Shown piece by piece: positions 9,921 through 21,324 of a stretch of 64,000 bases of DNA. The stretch lies in contig JAOALB010000026.1 in assembly GCA_025331125.1 (NCBI GenBank), positions 186,001-250,000 on the forward strand, written 5' to 3'. Numbering within the stretch: position 1 is the first letter of the stretch; every line of letters begins with the position of its first letter. The translations under genes were made by a program, and so were the position numbers. Below the pieces are notes generated by a model that did no database searches, was not told the origin of the DNA, and worked only from the letters and a program-made list of their open reading frames with translations. Source of the stretch: Mycogone perniciosa (taxonomy: Eukaryota > Ascomycota > Sordariomycetes > Hypocreales > Hypocreaceae).

Positions 9921-11636
9921 CTAGAAGCGCATAATTTCCGAGTTCTGTTCCATGAAAGTATAGCTGGCATTTCTGAACGTATCAGGCAAAAGACCATTAT
10001 TCGACTTGTTGAACCACATAAGCTGCTTGCCTTCAGTGTACTTCGGCCAGTTGCTAAAAACGGTGTTGCCCAGATTGGGGTCCAAGTTGTGCAGGAAGTT
10101 GATGTAGTATGCCCGGCCACTTGCAGTGGCATGCTCATCGTTGGAGCCCCTAAAGAGCACGTTGATGTCCGAGCCATGGTGGGTACCAAGGAAGCTGAGA
10201 GCTCCAGGCAAGTAGTAATATGAAGAGAGGTAGGACCACATTGGCAGATTTGGTTTGGCTTTGGCGAGTATATTGAGGGAGATACGTCGGGTCAATGTGA
10301 ACACAATGTCTCCTAGGATAGCCGCCAGACGTTTCTTGCCTGGATATCCTTCACTCCCCCCTGCGGCACGGAACGGGCTGCCATCATCACGGTTCGTGCT
10401 GTAGGTATCGACAAACTGGGTAATCTGGTTCCTGTTCGCGGTGTGGAAGTAGTACTTTGCAAAGTAGTCGACAATCTTGGCCGTGGTGCCCATATCCTTC
10501 TGCGTTTGTGCAAAAAGGGTGCCTTCGTCTTCCTGGTTGCCTATGATCATAGGAACGGCGTGGAACTTTCCATCCTTTGCTAACACTTCCGGGCTAGTGG
10601 TTATAACTTTGCCATCTGGTCGAGGGAGATACGAAAGCGCCAGTGACTGGACGGAGATGATGCCACCGAGAGAGTTGACAGCGCTTTGGAACTTCGGAGC
10701 GTCAAGGCTACGCAAACATTGCAACGTGTCATTTGCTGCAGTGCAGTTGGCAGACTTGACAACTCGATCGTAGACATCCTGGGCCTTGGGGCAATCAAGG
10801 GGGTCGGTAGGGGTAACACTACCCGAGTTCATGATTGCGGCGCGAAAGAGTGGCTTGTCGTTGTATTTGGCATTGCCATCATACATGATGAGGTGGTCAA
10901 AGACGGAGATGGCACCAGCCGATTGTCCCCAGATGGTAACCTTGTCAGGATCGCCTCCGAATGAAGCGATGTTGTCCGCTACCCATTGGAGGCCCAGACG
11001 CTGGTCAAGAAGACCAAGGTTGCCGCTTCCATCGCGGAGAACTTCGGCTCCCGGGAGGAAACCCCATCCTGCAAGACGATAATTGACTGACACGAAGACG
11101 AATCCCTGGTTGGTCTTCTTGCCAGTGTTGATGAAGTCCGTAGCATCGAATGACGAGGTGCTTCCAAACAGAAATCCACCACCGTAGATCCAGAACAGTA
11201 CTGGGAGTTTATCAGTAGATTTAGTGCCTGCAGGACGTTGAACCGTGATGCTCAAGCATTCTTCTGAAGCCTTTGCCACCTGGACATTGTTCAGACCCAG
11301 GTCTTCTACGAAAGATAACCTCTTTTGCAAGGCGCCGGAGATGAATGGTCCTTGCGGGCATGTGGCAGGATCAACCGTCGCGTCGAAATTCCCCAAGGTT
11401 GAGAACAATCTTTTCTGCGGTGGTTTGAGACGCAACTGGCCACTTGGAGCGTAGGCGTATGGAATGCCTTGGAAGCTTTCGACACTCGAGGCGACCTTGC
11501 CAGTAACAGTGGCGCCCGAAGCTGTGACCGTCACTTTGCTGGGTAGCTGGCGGGCAGTCTGAGAACCAGCCGGCACTGCAAGCACTGGGCTGAAGAGCCC
11601 AAGGGCCAGAATGGAAAGATATTTGACGTTCTTCAT
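9921..11636 (-). CDS. Secreted type-B carboxylesterase/lipase
   Basis: A single-exon 571-residue alpha/beta hydrolase of the carboxylesterase/cholinesterase/Candida rugosa lipase family; it should hydrolyse ester substrates outside the cell. An N-terminal signal peptide (MKNVKYLSILALGLFSPVLA) is evident. The oxyanion-hole motif is YGGGFLFG, the nucleophile elbow is GQSAG with Ser239, and the other triad members fit Glu371 (QEDEGT) and His487 (THHGSD), the usual Ser-Glu-His order for the family. The elbow has Gln where GESAG is the commonest form, as occurs in fungal lipases. N-glycosylation sequons include NCT, NDT, NKS and NAS. Length is typical (540-580). The start is the first ATG and gives the signal peptide directly. 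Confidence 0.93.
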   Translation of the reverse strand: MKNVKYLSILALGLFSPVLAVPAGSQTARQLPSKVTVTASGATVTGKVASSVESFQGIPYAYAPSGQLRLKPPQKRLFSTLGNFDATVDPATCPQGPFISGALQKRLSFVEDLGLNNVQVAKASEECLSITVQRPAGTKSTDKLPVLFWIYGGGFLFGSTSSFDATDFINTGKKTNQGFVFVSVNYRLAGWGFLPGAEVLRDGSGNLGLLDQRLGLQWVADNIASFGGDPDKVTIWGQSAGAISVFDHLIMYDGNAKYNDKPLFRAAIMNSGSVTPTDPLDCPKAQDVYDRVVKSANCTAANDTLQCLRSLDAPKFQSAVNSLGGIISVQSLALSYLPRPDGKVITTSPEVLAKDGKFHAVPMIIGNQEDEGTLFAQTQKDMGTTAKIVDYFAKYYFHTANRNQITQFVDTYSTNRDDGSPFRAAGGSEGYPGKKRLAAILGDIVFTLTRRISLNILAKAKPNLPMWSYLSSYYYLPGALSFLGTHHGSDINVLFRGSNDEHATASGRAYYINFLHNLDPNLGNTVFSNWPKYTEGKQLMWFNKSNNGLLPDTFRNASYTFMEQNSEIMRF

Positions 11637-14524
11637 CGTTAGGTCGGTGTCTAGCTTGGTGGTCAGAACCGGGCCTTGCTGAAGAGTTGTTTTTGTAGGC
11701 CGATGTTCAGATACTATGACGATGAAGGTTTAATTAGAGCGAGAGAGGAGAATAAATACTCGATCTTGCTGCGTGTCTCACTCGCTACGGCAATGGATCT
11801 TTGTAGTTACCCTTCTGAGAGCAAGGCCACTTTGGAGGTCACATCCAGCAATGAGGGACCACCAACTGAGACAGAAACCCGCTATTTTAATGTATGACGA
11901 TAAGAGTTCATGCTATTCTGAGTGATTTTCTCGACATCCATACCGGTGGCTGCAGTTCTTAGTAAGAATAGACGTTATGGCTTACTTGGATGATGGGGAC
12001 CTGACGCTCACTTCGCCCTTGCGCGAGGTATATCGAGCCTAGTGACTTGCAGGAGTATGATTAGGCTTATCCTGGCAGAGACGACATGATTAATCAACGT
12101 CTTTCTAATATTAATAGTACTTTATCATGGTCCCTTGATACAATCTCCGGGAGTAACGTCGAGCATCTACGCCAGGGAGCGAAGTACAGATCGGGGACTC
12201 ATGGCTGGCATCGGGTGATCTGTCTGAGTAATCTGGGAGTGGATTCTCAGAGTTGCTTTGCATCTCTTGGCGATGTGACCTCAGCCTTGAGCCGCATCTA
12301 CTAAATCTCGATAGAGCTTTTATGCCGTTGAATGCATGATGAACTGTGCCTCTCCAATAAGACTCTGCTTCTTTCCCCACATGTCTCGGCTTACGGGATA
12401 GAGCGGGATTGTCTTGACTGAAGTTTAATCGCCTTCTTCCATTGGTTCGTTGAGTCACGGACAAGACATACCGCAGCGATTCAGTCCACATAATATCACA
12501 GTACTCCGCATACAAATGGTTGTATGTCTCATACGTAGAGACCTTAGCTTCGTCACCCCTTTGTATTATTCTGCCTGCCAGTCTGCTATAATTCTATTCT
12601 CCCCGCCGGCTTTCATGTCTTCAAGCAGCAACTCGCATTCAATCCGCTAGAACAAGATCCCCGATTTACCTGCCTCCGAAGGTATCTCCCCGACCGTCGT
12701 CAACTTTCCTCATTGAACGTTGTTGTGTAGCAAAATGCCACATTAACTTGAGGCATTCGAATGGCACGGCTTAAGGGAATCTCGAAGCTAGCAGTATCTC
12801 CAAGCCACGACAACGAGAAGAATGTGAGGCATGTGGGCTGCAAAAAGCTTCAGTAAAAACTAGAAAAACTAGAAAACTTTGAACCTTTAGCATCTCTCTT
12901 CGCAGCATCACTACTACCTAGAATTGGGACTCCATTGCATCGTGGCGTTTACAAACTTTTTATTCTGCGATGTGTGTAGAGGTACACAAGACGATCATCT
13001 CAGAGCTCAGAATGGGCCACTCTGTTACCTTGTCTTCTAAAACGCTGGAGCCTGTACTATGATCTAAAAATAGCGACTTGTTTATCTCCAACTTATCTCC
13101 AACATATGTCTTACAACTCAGGTAGCCTTCCCCTTATCCTCTCTCTCCATCCTGGAAAGTGGTATCTTTGAGCTCAACTGTCTCGTTGCAGCGGCTATGA
13201 ATAAGCAAAAAATAGTCAAGACAAACAATCTGTTTTATTTTCTTACAGCGTATAGGGGGGGTAACCGTGCCTCATATGAAGCTTGGTGAAAAGTCTCTAG
13301 CCTGCGTTCCGTGACTTCTTTCTCCACGAACCCCCTCTCTAAATGTTCAAGTCATTAACAGCCGCGCATTTCCCCAAAAGTCGCTCCTAAATAATTTACT
13401 CCCTACCCGCCCAGTATACAGCTCCAAATAGTTGTCGTTTTCGTCCATAATTTGCTTGGCCATCATTCAGAGACTGCACCGTCAACTACAGCTGTTATTT
13501 GTTGGTAAGGGGGCGGTATTGGTCAGAGCGGCCAGACTGATGACTAAACCCCCGAAAACGATGGTAATCATTGGGGCTCTTGTGAGATGTAATTGGCTGG
13601 TATTGGCTTCTAGTGGTTGTCAAAGTGAGGACCGTGATAGAATTTGTGATGGGGATGGAGGAGAACTCCAACGAGATGTAAAAACAAGGGGTCATTTATA
13701 TACATGCCATGATGGGACATAGCCACAGCTGCTAGATGGAGTAGTATGTACATGCACTGTCCTTCATCATCAAGCTCCAGGTCTCCGCGGCCAGTTGAGC
13801 GTGCAGATATCGACGCAATATATTGCGGCGAAATGGGCAGAACATCCCATAATCTTTCTTGCGTATATCATTTCACAGTTTAATACAAGATTCAACCAGT
13901 GGGCTCACCAATACAGATAGCTTGCTGGTGAGAATTCTGTATACCCTGTACCTGGCACTTGGATTCCTGCTAAAGCACGAAGAGCGGGTTGAGGCGCTGC
14001 AATCAGCCAGGTAAATCTGCGATTCTACTATATTAACACTTATAAGAATCGTCCCATAGGAGCCTAGAACTCCATTGAGGTCCGATCCCTCTAACTAAAA
14101 TGAGCTGTTGGACCGAATGCGTAAGATAGGCTTAAAACTTTACTAGACCATATATGTATCCCCGGGTGCTCTTCATGCCATTAGAGAAGGTATATTGAAT
14201 GCTGAGGTGCAAAGGATGGGGGACATGTCGATCATATGCGAATGAGGAGAATTCGACATGGACGGAAAGGAAGACGGCACCTGGGTTTTGGCTTTGAAAC
14301 GGCTCTCACTTAGCCTCCATGCGAGGCATATCAGGGGGGCTCCAATCCAGCCTTTATCCCTAACCCAGAGATTGAGGCCTGTAGAACGTTTTTGCCTTTG
14401 CTCCGATATGGTATACGTCGGGTTATGCAAGTCACGATTAAGGGTGATATAGACAGATTATTGGTAGACACCTCGTGTAAAATTCTCCTGTAGAATAACG
14501 AACTGGTAATGATTTCTCGATATT
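11637..14524. other. Gene-poor spacer (2.9 kb)
   Basis: No gene could be supported on either strand. Open frames are short, mostly begin at non-ATG codons and lack family motifs. The stretch is A/T-rich in patches (for example 12850-13100 and 14020-14160). The left edge is the esterase promoter. It may hold noncoding transcripts or decayed sequence, but nothing recognisable remains. Confidence 0.45.
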
Positions 14525-16317
14525 CTATGGCCCCCCTTTCAACGCACCCGCCGCTGCACCCAAAGCCGTCTGAACAATGTTGATCAGATCCTCCTCACGT
14601 TCTATGCCCACACTAATTCTGACCAGGTGCTCGACCACACCAAACTTTGCAGCCCATTCTAGCTCATTGTAGTGTGCGAACAACGTGTATGCACAGCATA
14701 GAGTAAAGTTGGTCCCCAGGCTTGGCCCTATGGCCACATCCAGGGCATCGTGGAAAGCGATGGCCGCCGCTGGTTGCACGAATATGATGGAAAGCAGGAA
14801 GCCATACCCTCTGCCAGGTCTCCTGTATCGATCGTATAGTTCTTGCGTTGGGTTCCCCTTGGGATAATACACCTTTTCCACAGCAGGGTGTTGTCGAAGC
14901 AATTCCACCAAGCTCTCAGCATTCCTGCTTGCAGTGATGACGCGCGGCTCAAAGTCTGAGCTGTTCTTCTCCATCACTAGCGCATCCAAGGGGAAGTAGG
15001 TGTCGAGAAACTGCGTGTCCAGTATCTGTCTCATAGGCCCAAAGTGGTCAGATTGTGGGTTGAGTGTCAAAGTTCCTCCCATGACATTGCAGCCTCCGCT
15101 GAACATCTTCGTCAAGCTGGTACAAACCACATCGCAATATGGGAGCAATGTGACATTAACTGATGTAGCGATAGTGTCGTCCACAACGAACAAGAACCCA
15201 TGTTTCTTGGACAATTCGCGTAATCGTTCGAGATCCACGGCGCCAAGGAGCGGATTTCCTGGAAATTCTGTATAAAGAGCATCAATTTGCAATCCCTTGG
15301 CCAAATCCTCCTCAAAAGCATCAAGATCGGAGGGAGTGAGGTAGCTGTAGAGCTCGCAATCGAATCGGTGGATCTTGCTTAGGACCTTGAATGTATCAAC
15401 ATACAAGAACCTGAGAATCGTTAATCGCGCGAACTTGTGATGCTTTTGGTTCTAAAGGGTTAGAACATACCCGAGGACGGCTACTCGGCACACACTCTGG
15501 CCATCACTTCGCAAGCTACGCATAGCAATAGCAGAGTGACTGATAGCAGACATGCCGGTGGGATATAGATACACGGCATCTGTCCCAACTTTGATCTCTG
15601 GCGTAGATAGCAGGTCTCCAGTGCGCTTGCGTATCTTCAGCTTTGCATCATCCGCCTCCTTGAACGGTAGCTCAGGGATTCCTTGTAGGTTCACAGGGGA
15701 GTCCTGCAAGAACGGGGCATTCTCTAGCCAAAAGGTGGCCTGTCGACTGGAAACGCCGTACCCCGTGTGCTGCCAGAATGCCTTACCCTCCTTGGCTAAT
15801 CGCTGCGCATACGACACAACATAGATGTAGCTAGAAAAGCAGCCACCGGAGGAAGATGTAGCGTTCCCGACCACTTGAACTTCGCCCTCAAAACCGACTT
15901 GAAAAACACCGACATTGTTTGTCTCGTCCTGCGCAGATAGATATCTCTGGCAAGCGTTGGCCAGTTCCTCGCTTGGGAAGAGTAGAGTCTGTCGTCCTTG
16001 ATCGGAGAATTCAGCGATCGCCGTGTTGTCGCCATGTCGGTCCGATGTGTTATGTGATGCGGCCCAATCAAAAAGACGCTGTGCCAGTTCTCGAACAACA
16101 AGAGGGATGAAGAATCGAGGGTATCCGGTCTTCATTGTTTTGCCCACCATGACCGGGTCTTGCGTAGCATATGCCATCGTGTCCTTCCATGTTGGAAAGT
16201 ACACACTCACGGCCTATATCCATCGTCATTAGTGGTATTCGGGGTTAAGGGTATTTGCCGATTCATTCCCACATGTTTATCTCCTGGCGGGAGAGGATCG
16301 CCGACTTCTGCCTTCAT
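14525..16317 (-). CDS. str2: Cystathionine gamma-synthase-like PLP enzyme
   Basis: A 557-residue Cys/Met-metabolism PLP enzyme of the fungal cystathionine gamma-synthase type (O-acyl-homoserine plus cysteine to cystathionine). Inferred minus-strand exons are 16317-16273, 16213-15471 and 15410-14525. The 15-codon first exon gives DPLPPGDKH and joins to AVSVYFPTWKD, matching the family's N-terminal pattern PP..HAVSV.LPTW. The N-terminal half is the fungus-typical extension, and the catalytic half contains YTEFPGNPLL, VDDTIATSVN and the PLP-lysine motif CTSLTKMFSGG. The C-terminal LVRISVGIEREEDLI is standard. It lies alone between gene-poor spacers, so it could be a second, accessory copy instead of the housekeeping gene; a genome-wide copy count would tell. 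The first splice donor (GTGGGA) is weaker than the others. Confidence 0.85.
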
Positions 16318-18210
16318 GGTTCTGTCCTTTGAAGTTGCACGTAATGAACAGGAAGGATATTAGAATTAAACTAAGATGGATATTTTGCAAGGTATTGATA
16401 TGAGCCCGATCGACACTCTATGCTGTTCAAGATAGGAGATTGCGAATATGATTGCGTGATCTTCACCGCAGAACAGGCCAGGAAGATAGGGTCATGAACC
16501 TCCTTTGTTTCCCCATGCCATTGGTTCCTCGAAGGACTTAATGGTGCCACTCTTGTCTTATCTGCAGGCTTTGCTGCATCGCAATACGGCAGCAAGGGTG
16601 ACACATCCAGGCGGCGAAGAAAGGCATTGAGGAATGGTTGAACGACTTTGTGCTTCCTCCAGCCACTCGACACTCAGCCGCTGCCGGCATCTTTTGGGAT
16701 ATCACGGCAACATGGTTTACACAAAAAGAAAGCAAGAGGCGTGTTTGGGTCAGCCCGGCAAATGCCGACCTGAAGGTGGGCTTACCAGTATTAGTAAGAT
16801 GATGAATGCGCCACTTGGGCTGGTCTCAAAGCCTCAGGCTGGTTACAGATGCCCTGTGGAGCGTTCTCAAGTTGGGCACTCGTTCGATTTCGCTGGTGCC
16901 ATCATGAAGGCCTGGCTGCCGCGTTGATATGGAGTAGATGTATGGAGTAGATGTGTGGAGCATTTCGTAGGGAGTGTGGTGTTTTACATAGAATGTGAGC
17001 GCACCAAACGAGATTGTGCTAGTGGCTACGGGTTTATCACCTAATGAATAAGTCTTCAGTCCACACCAGGTCAGGGGTTCTGAGGGTGGGTTAAGGATGG
17101 CTCTTCTCTTGATGCGGAGACTATAGTACGGAGACTATAGTACGGAGACTATACGGAGTAGTACGAGTATGGCGTGTAACACAGGGATACTATGTCCAAG
17201 ACCTCGCCTGCCAATAGGATGCTTCCTTGGTTCATTTGCAAATAGTATACGAAGTACGGAGTATTGCTTCGTATGCCCACATTGGTCTTTAGTAATCACA
17301 CATAATCACCTAACCCAATACTACTAGTACTGTATTATTAATAAATCGTCCGATCTTCACACGGGAACTCTTCAACGAAGCAAAGGATCCTTGACCCCAC
17401 AAATCAAGCCGCAGTGTCATAGAACCTGTTAGGTGTCTTAGAAGAGCAGATCGTGGGGAAATTGTGCGGGTGTTGATCCCATTCGCGGAATCTCATCTGA
17501 TGCCTTCGGCTTTGGAAAATTCGGTCCGAAAAGGGAACTATGTATGCCAACTCCGTACTCCGCAAACAGGGCAACGTCAATTTATTAGTCGTTCGCATCC
17601 TATCAGGATTTCTGGACCTTCTTCATCATTTCATTTCAGAGTGCACGGACGACTTGATCTCACGTGTGGTTGAAGAATACGATGTAATACTGGTCGTACT
17701 ATATATTAGTATATTTCGTCGCAATGTCAGCAATTTCACCAAAGTGAGAAAACAACCGTATTCTTCATAGACCAGCACTCAATAGTATCATCACCATCAT
17801 CACCTTAGTTTGGGACCTACGCAATCGGGGCACTCCCCCGCGCCCAGACTTGCCGGAGTCTGCATCGTTTATTCTCCGTATCGGCAAACAGGGGATGAGA
17901 AGGAGTCGTAAGATGCGGGGATCCAATTTGACGTCTACGAGTAGTTAACCACGTATGACTAGATGATTATCCAAACATTACTGCTTTTACTCGTATTCCA
18001 CCATGCAGGATGAACTTGGCCTATCTCGGGCGCGGAAAAATCTTGTCGTCAAAGGATCATGCAATGCAAATTAGGCCGAGGAGGCCGGTCGCCGTCTACC
18101 TAATATTTACTATATTAAATGGATTGAATCCTCCGAGTAGTCATGTCTGTCTTCGTTTTCTTGATCAACACTCGTGAGGTAGTTAATTGTCGGCAATCAG
18201 ACCACACAAG
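16318..18210. other. Gene-poor spacer with short tandem repeats (1.9 kb)
   Basis: No gene recognised. A 97-codon ATG frame at 16634-16927 (+) shows no family features. The stretch has tandem repeats near 16929 and 17115 and two TACGGAGTA elements (17152-17160 and 17255-17263). The right end is the promoter of the GH79-like gene. Confidence 0.45.
17115..17152. repeat. 14-nt tandem repeat, about 2.7 units
   Basis: The unit CGGAGACTATAGTA is repeated twice exactly, followed by a partial third copy that runs directly into a TACGGAGTA element. The repeat unit and the dispersed element share the TACGGAG core, so expansion from the element is possible. Confidence 0.8.
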
Positions 18211-20010
18211 ATGTTATCACAAGGCACTCTCATTGTGCTCCTAGGGGCCGTTTCGTCAGTCACTGCCGAAACGTATGCTGTCCCTCGGAAGGTGAATGAT
18301 GTTGGACAGCCCTTTGATGGCTTCGTCAGTTACTCAATTGAGTTCTCCTCTTTCCCGGACTTTGCTGGTAAACCCACCCATTATTTGATGTGTGTCTTCA
18401 AGAAATCTATCCTTGGTTCTGACTATCGCGATTGCAGGCAACAAGTCTTCTCCAAACTTGTTCTCGTACAATCTCATCAACAACCTGGGTGCCCTGTCTG
18501 GCTCTAAGCCCTACATCCGCGTCGGTGGCAACACTCAGGACTTTGCTTTATTCGACAAGTCCCTTAAGACGGGCATAGTCGGTATTGTCGACCCTACGAA
18601 GTCGCCCGACTACCCAACCACTATTCACATCGGCCCGTCCTTTTTTGAGTCGTACGGTACCTGGCCGGGCGTCAAGTTCTCTCACGGGTTCAACTTGGGA
18701 TTGGGCGGAAAGACAGCCGAAGGGTGGCAAACCCTCGTTGACACTGCCCCTCTGGTTTGCAAGGCCCTCAGTAATGGGAATCTGAACACATTTGAGTATG
18801 GTAACGAGCCCGATCTGTTCGTCCCTAACGCTCGACCGTCAAGCTGGAACGAGAGCACCTACGTCTGGCAGTGGCTCAATGGTACTCGCCAGGTCAAGAG
18901 TCAGGTGAAGAAGTATTGCCCAGGGCTCGCGGCCCGTGGAGAGCCCACGTTCATGGCGCCCTCCCTTGCCAACACCAATCAGCTCAAGGCCCCTGCCATC
19001 TTTCAAGAAGGCATTAATCAGGACAAGAACCTTCGTTACTACTCCACTCACAAGTAGGTCGAAGCCATGAAACCAATGCGAGAAGGACATAGACACTGAC
19101 AGCAAAACAGCTACATCAGCGGTGCAAACGTGCCCGGCGTGACTCTTCAAGGCACCTTGATGAACCATAACGTAACCAAGCAGTCAGTCGACCGTCAACT
19201 CAGCGTTTACAACAGCGTTTTTCCAGGAAGCCAAAAGCAGCAAGCACCACCTCTGATCTTTGGCGAGTGTAACTCTCTCTACAACCAGGGCAGGCCGGGC
19301 TTGTCCAATACGTTTGGCGCAGCGCTTTGGGTTGTCAACTTCAACTTGTACTCGGCATCCGTAGGCTTCAAGCGTATTCATATGCACATGGGCACCAACT
19401 ACCGTGTAAGTCCAGTCCGGAATTACATCTAAGAAAGAAACGTAACTGACATGTATGATAGTATCAGGCCTGGCAACCCGTCGAAACCAACCTGGCTTCC
19501 AAGGGCACCAAGGCGCCATACTACGGCAGCATCGCCGTCGCGGCCACGTTGGGTAACTCGGTTCGCAACCCCGTCAGCATCTCAAGCATCCCACTGGCAG
19601 ACGTGCGAGAAGCTGCCTACGCTGCCCACTACACTGCCGGTTCCTCTCGCGGCAATCTCGCCCGTATCACTGTGATCAACATGCGTGGCTACAACACGAC
19701 TGTCAACGGCCAAGGACTCGATCCACTGCCCAACCCTCCTAAGCGAGGAATCCAGAAGTACACCTTTGCTGTAGATGGTGTCCGCAATGGCGAGATTGTG
19801 ACGGTGCAACGGCTCCTAGCCAACGGTAGCGATGCCATTACCGGTATTACCTTTGATGGATGGAGCTACAACTATGAATTGGCTTCGGGTCGACCTGTCA
19901 GACTTAATAACGTCACCGTAGGAGAGAGTGTGACGGTGCACAATGGACAGGTAACGGTTAATGTACCGGATTCATCTGCTGTCCTGTTGAACTTCGGCAC
20001 GTTGTTTTGA
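18211..20010 (+). CDS. Secreted GH79-like glycoside hydrolase (beta-glucuronidase family)
   Basis: A 538-residue secreted glycosidase resembling fungal GH79 beta-glucuronidases of clan GH-A, possibly acting on glucuronyl caps of arabinogalactan or related glycans. Inferred exons are 18211-18367, 18438-19053, 19111-19405 and 19462-20010. A signal peptide covers about residues 1-19 (LIVLLGAVSSVTA). The acid/base candidate is Glu176 in YGNEPD and the nucleophile candidate is Glu310 in FGECNS, spaced as expected for a TIM barrel. The C-terminal beta-sandwich has many Asn-X-Thr/Ser sequons. The start is the first ATG; upstream codons in frame have none. Regulation is not visible. Confidence 0.88.
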
Positions 20011-20180
20011 TAGATGGTAACATTCAGGTGCTAGCACCAAGTCGAGATTTTGGATAAATATATATATGGCATATAGCCATGGGGCCTGGAGATTATCCCC
20101 ACATTAAATGCCGAAGCTCCCGGCTCTGTTTGTGAAACCCTCTTGAGGCATTATCCGGCAACCCAATCTCAACCAATCAC

Positions 20181-20286
20181 GGGCGGATGGTTTAGTGGTA
20201 TAATTTTCCCTTAGCATAATGCAACCGAATCATCGAGTAGCATAATCGCCTGGGAAAGGTCCGGGGTTCGATTCCCCGTTCGTCCA
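20181..20286 (+). tRNA. tRNA-Ala(AGC) with a 34-nt intron
   Basis: The cloverleaf folds by eye. Acceptor GGGCGGA pairs with TTCGTCC including the G3:U70 wobble that marks alanine tRNAs. The anticodon stem is TTCCC/GGGAA, the T arm is CGGGG-TTCGATT-CCCCG, and the discriminator is A. The loop TTAGCA gives anticodon AGC at 20213-20215; the intron is 20217-20250, after position 37 as required, leaving a 72-nt mature RNA. The B box GGTTCGATTCC is intact, and a T5 run at 20319-20323 may be the Pol III terminator. The 9-mer TAGCATAAT occurs at 20212-20220 and again at 20238-20246 within the intron. Confidence 0.88.
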
Positions 20287-20551
20287 TGGTTAAGATGGGA
20301 CTTCCATCAAAGTCTTCGTTTTTGGCAGCCTTTTGTTCTTTTTTGGTGTACGGAGTAGCGACATGGTGATGATGTCATTCTATATTCTATAAATGGGAGG
20401 CTATTGCTACAACTTGAGCATAATGTTAGAGGCGGACACTTTTTGCCTCATAGCCCATGGCCTAAATTGCATGTAGAATAATGTTCGTATTTATTTTTCG
20501 TTGTTCTCGGCCATGAATACATGTGATAGACCACTTCATTTCCCTGCCCAT
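20287..20551. other. Spacer between tRNA-Ala and PBA3
   Basis: No gene. It contains one TACGGAGTA element (20349-20357) and T-rich runs downstream of the tRNA. Confidence 0.5.
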
Positions 20552-21047
20552 CTACAACGCCTTGAGAGCCAGCTCAAGGAGATCAAAAAACGCCTCCCGC
20601 TCAATGTCAACCCTGGCTAACCCGAGCCCTACAACTAGAATTCTCCTGTCCTCAGGAGACCGTAATGATATGTGACTGGCAATCTGTGATGCGTACAGTT
20701 GCCCGAGGGTTTCCCGGTCATCTCCTCCACCTCCAAGCAAGGTCTTTGGGGTTAAGTGTGTTGAGGGCAGAACCCCATGGCTTGCGCTCGGTAGGGTCAT
20801 CTCGACCAAGCCTGCTGAAGAGCCTGTTAAGGGAACTTGGATCTTCTGGTTGTCAGTCGGTTGTCAAAAACAATGTGCCCATTTTTAACCTTACCCATTG
20901 TGCCAAACGCCCCTCTTGGCTGATTGTGACCAGGATTTTGTCCGAGAACTCCAACAATGTCACTTTTGTCGCTACCCCGTGGACAAGGCCAGATACACTT
21001 CGACTTTTTGCCGGAAACGGGTCTTCCCGTACGTCCAGAGTTGCCAT
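20552..21047 (-). CDS. PBA3: Proteasome assembly chaperone 3 (Pba3/PAC3-like)
   Basis: A 148-residue homologue of the PAC3/Pba3 chaperone that, with Pba4, helps build the 20S proteasome alpha ring. Inferred exons on the minus strand are 21047-20895 and 20845-20552, joined by a 49-nt intron (GTAAGG to CAG), which gives QW-KIQVP across the junction. The order of elements matches animal PSMG3: a VHGVATKV strand, FSDKILVTISQEGRL, LTPKTLLGG, and a C-terminal helix after ILVVGLGL. The start is the ATG giving MATLDVRED. It is divergent from the DHR1 gene, with 277 bp between the starts. Small, intron-bearing and easy to miss. Confidence 0.8.
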
Positions 21048-21324
21048 TTCTGAAATTGCTTGATTTCCAAGGTGTAAGATAGCTCCAGAAGGTTTCAACG
21101 TCTTGATTCTAGGGTATCTCCAGTTTCTTCGAACTGTACTATCGCCCCCGCACTAATCCAAATTTAGGTGAAGATTTTGGCGGTCAGATGTGGCAAAATA
21201 GTTAACTTCCAAAATTTCATGGCTATCTTCGAAGTTTTGTCGCATCAATGCAATTGGCGATTGAGATCGCGAAAAAGCATTGAGCGCCATGTCCTAAAGC
21301 CTTTCGATCATATCTAGCCGAGCC
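21048..21324. promoter_or_regulatory. Shared divergent promoter, PBA3 / DHR1
   Basis: These 277 bp separate the two start codons, so both promoters must lie here or overlap the genes. No specific factor site was identified. Confidence 0.6.

Noticed and set aside
12111..12515. 134-codon minus-strand frame in the gene-poor spacer
   Set aside because: It starts at TTG and shows no motif or splice structure.
16634..16927. 97-codon plus-strand ATG frame
   Set aside because: Unrecognised composition and no promoter or splice context; likely chance.
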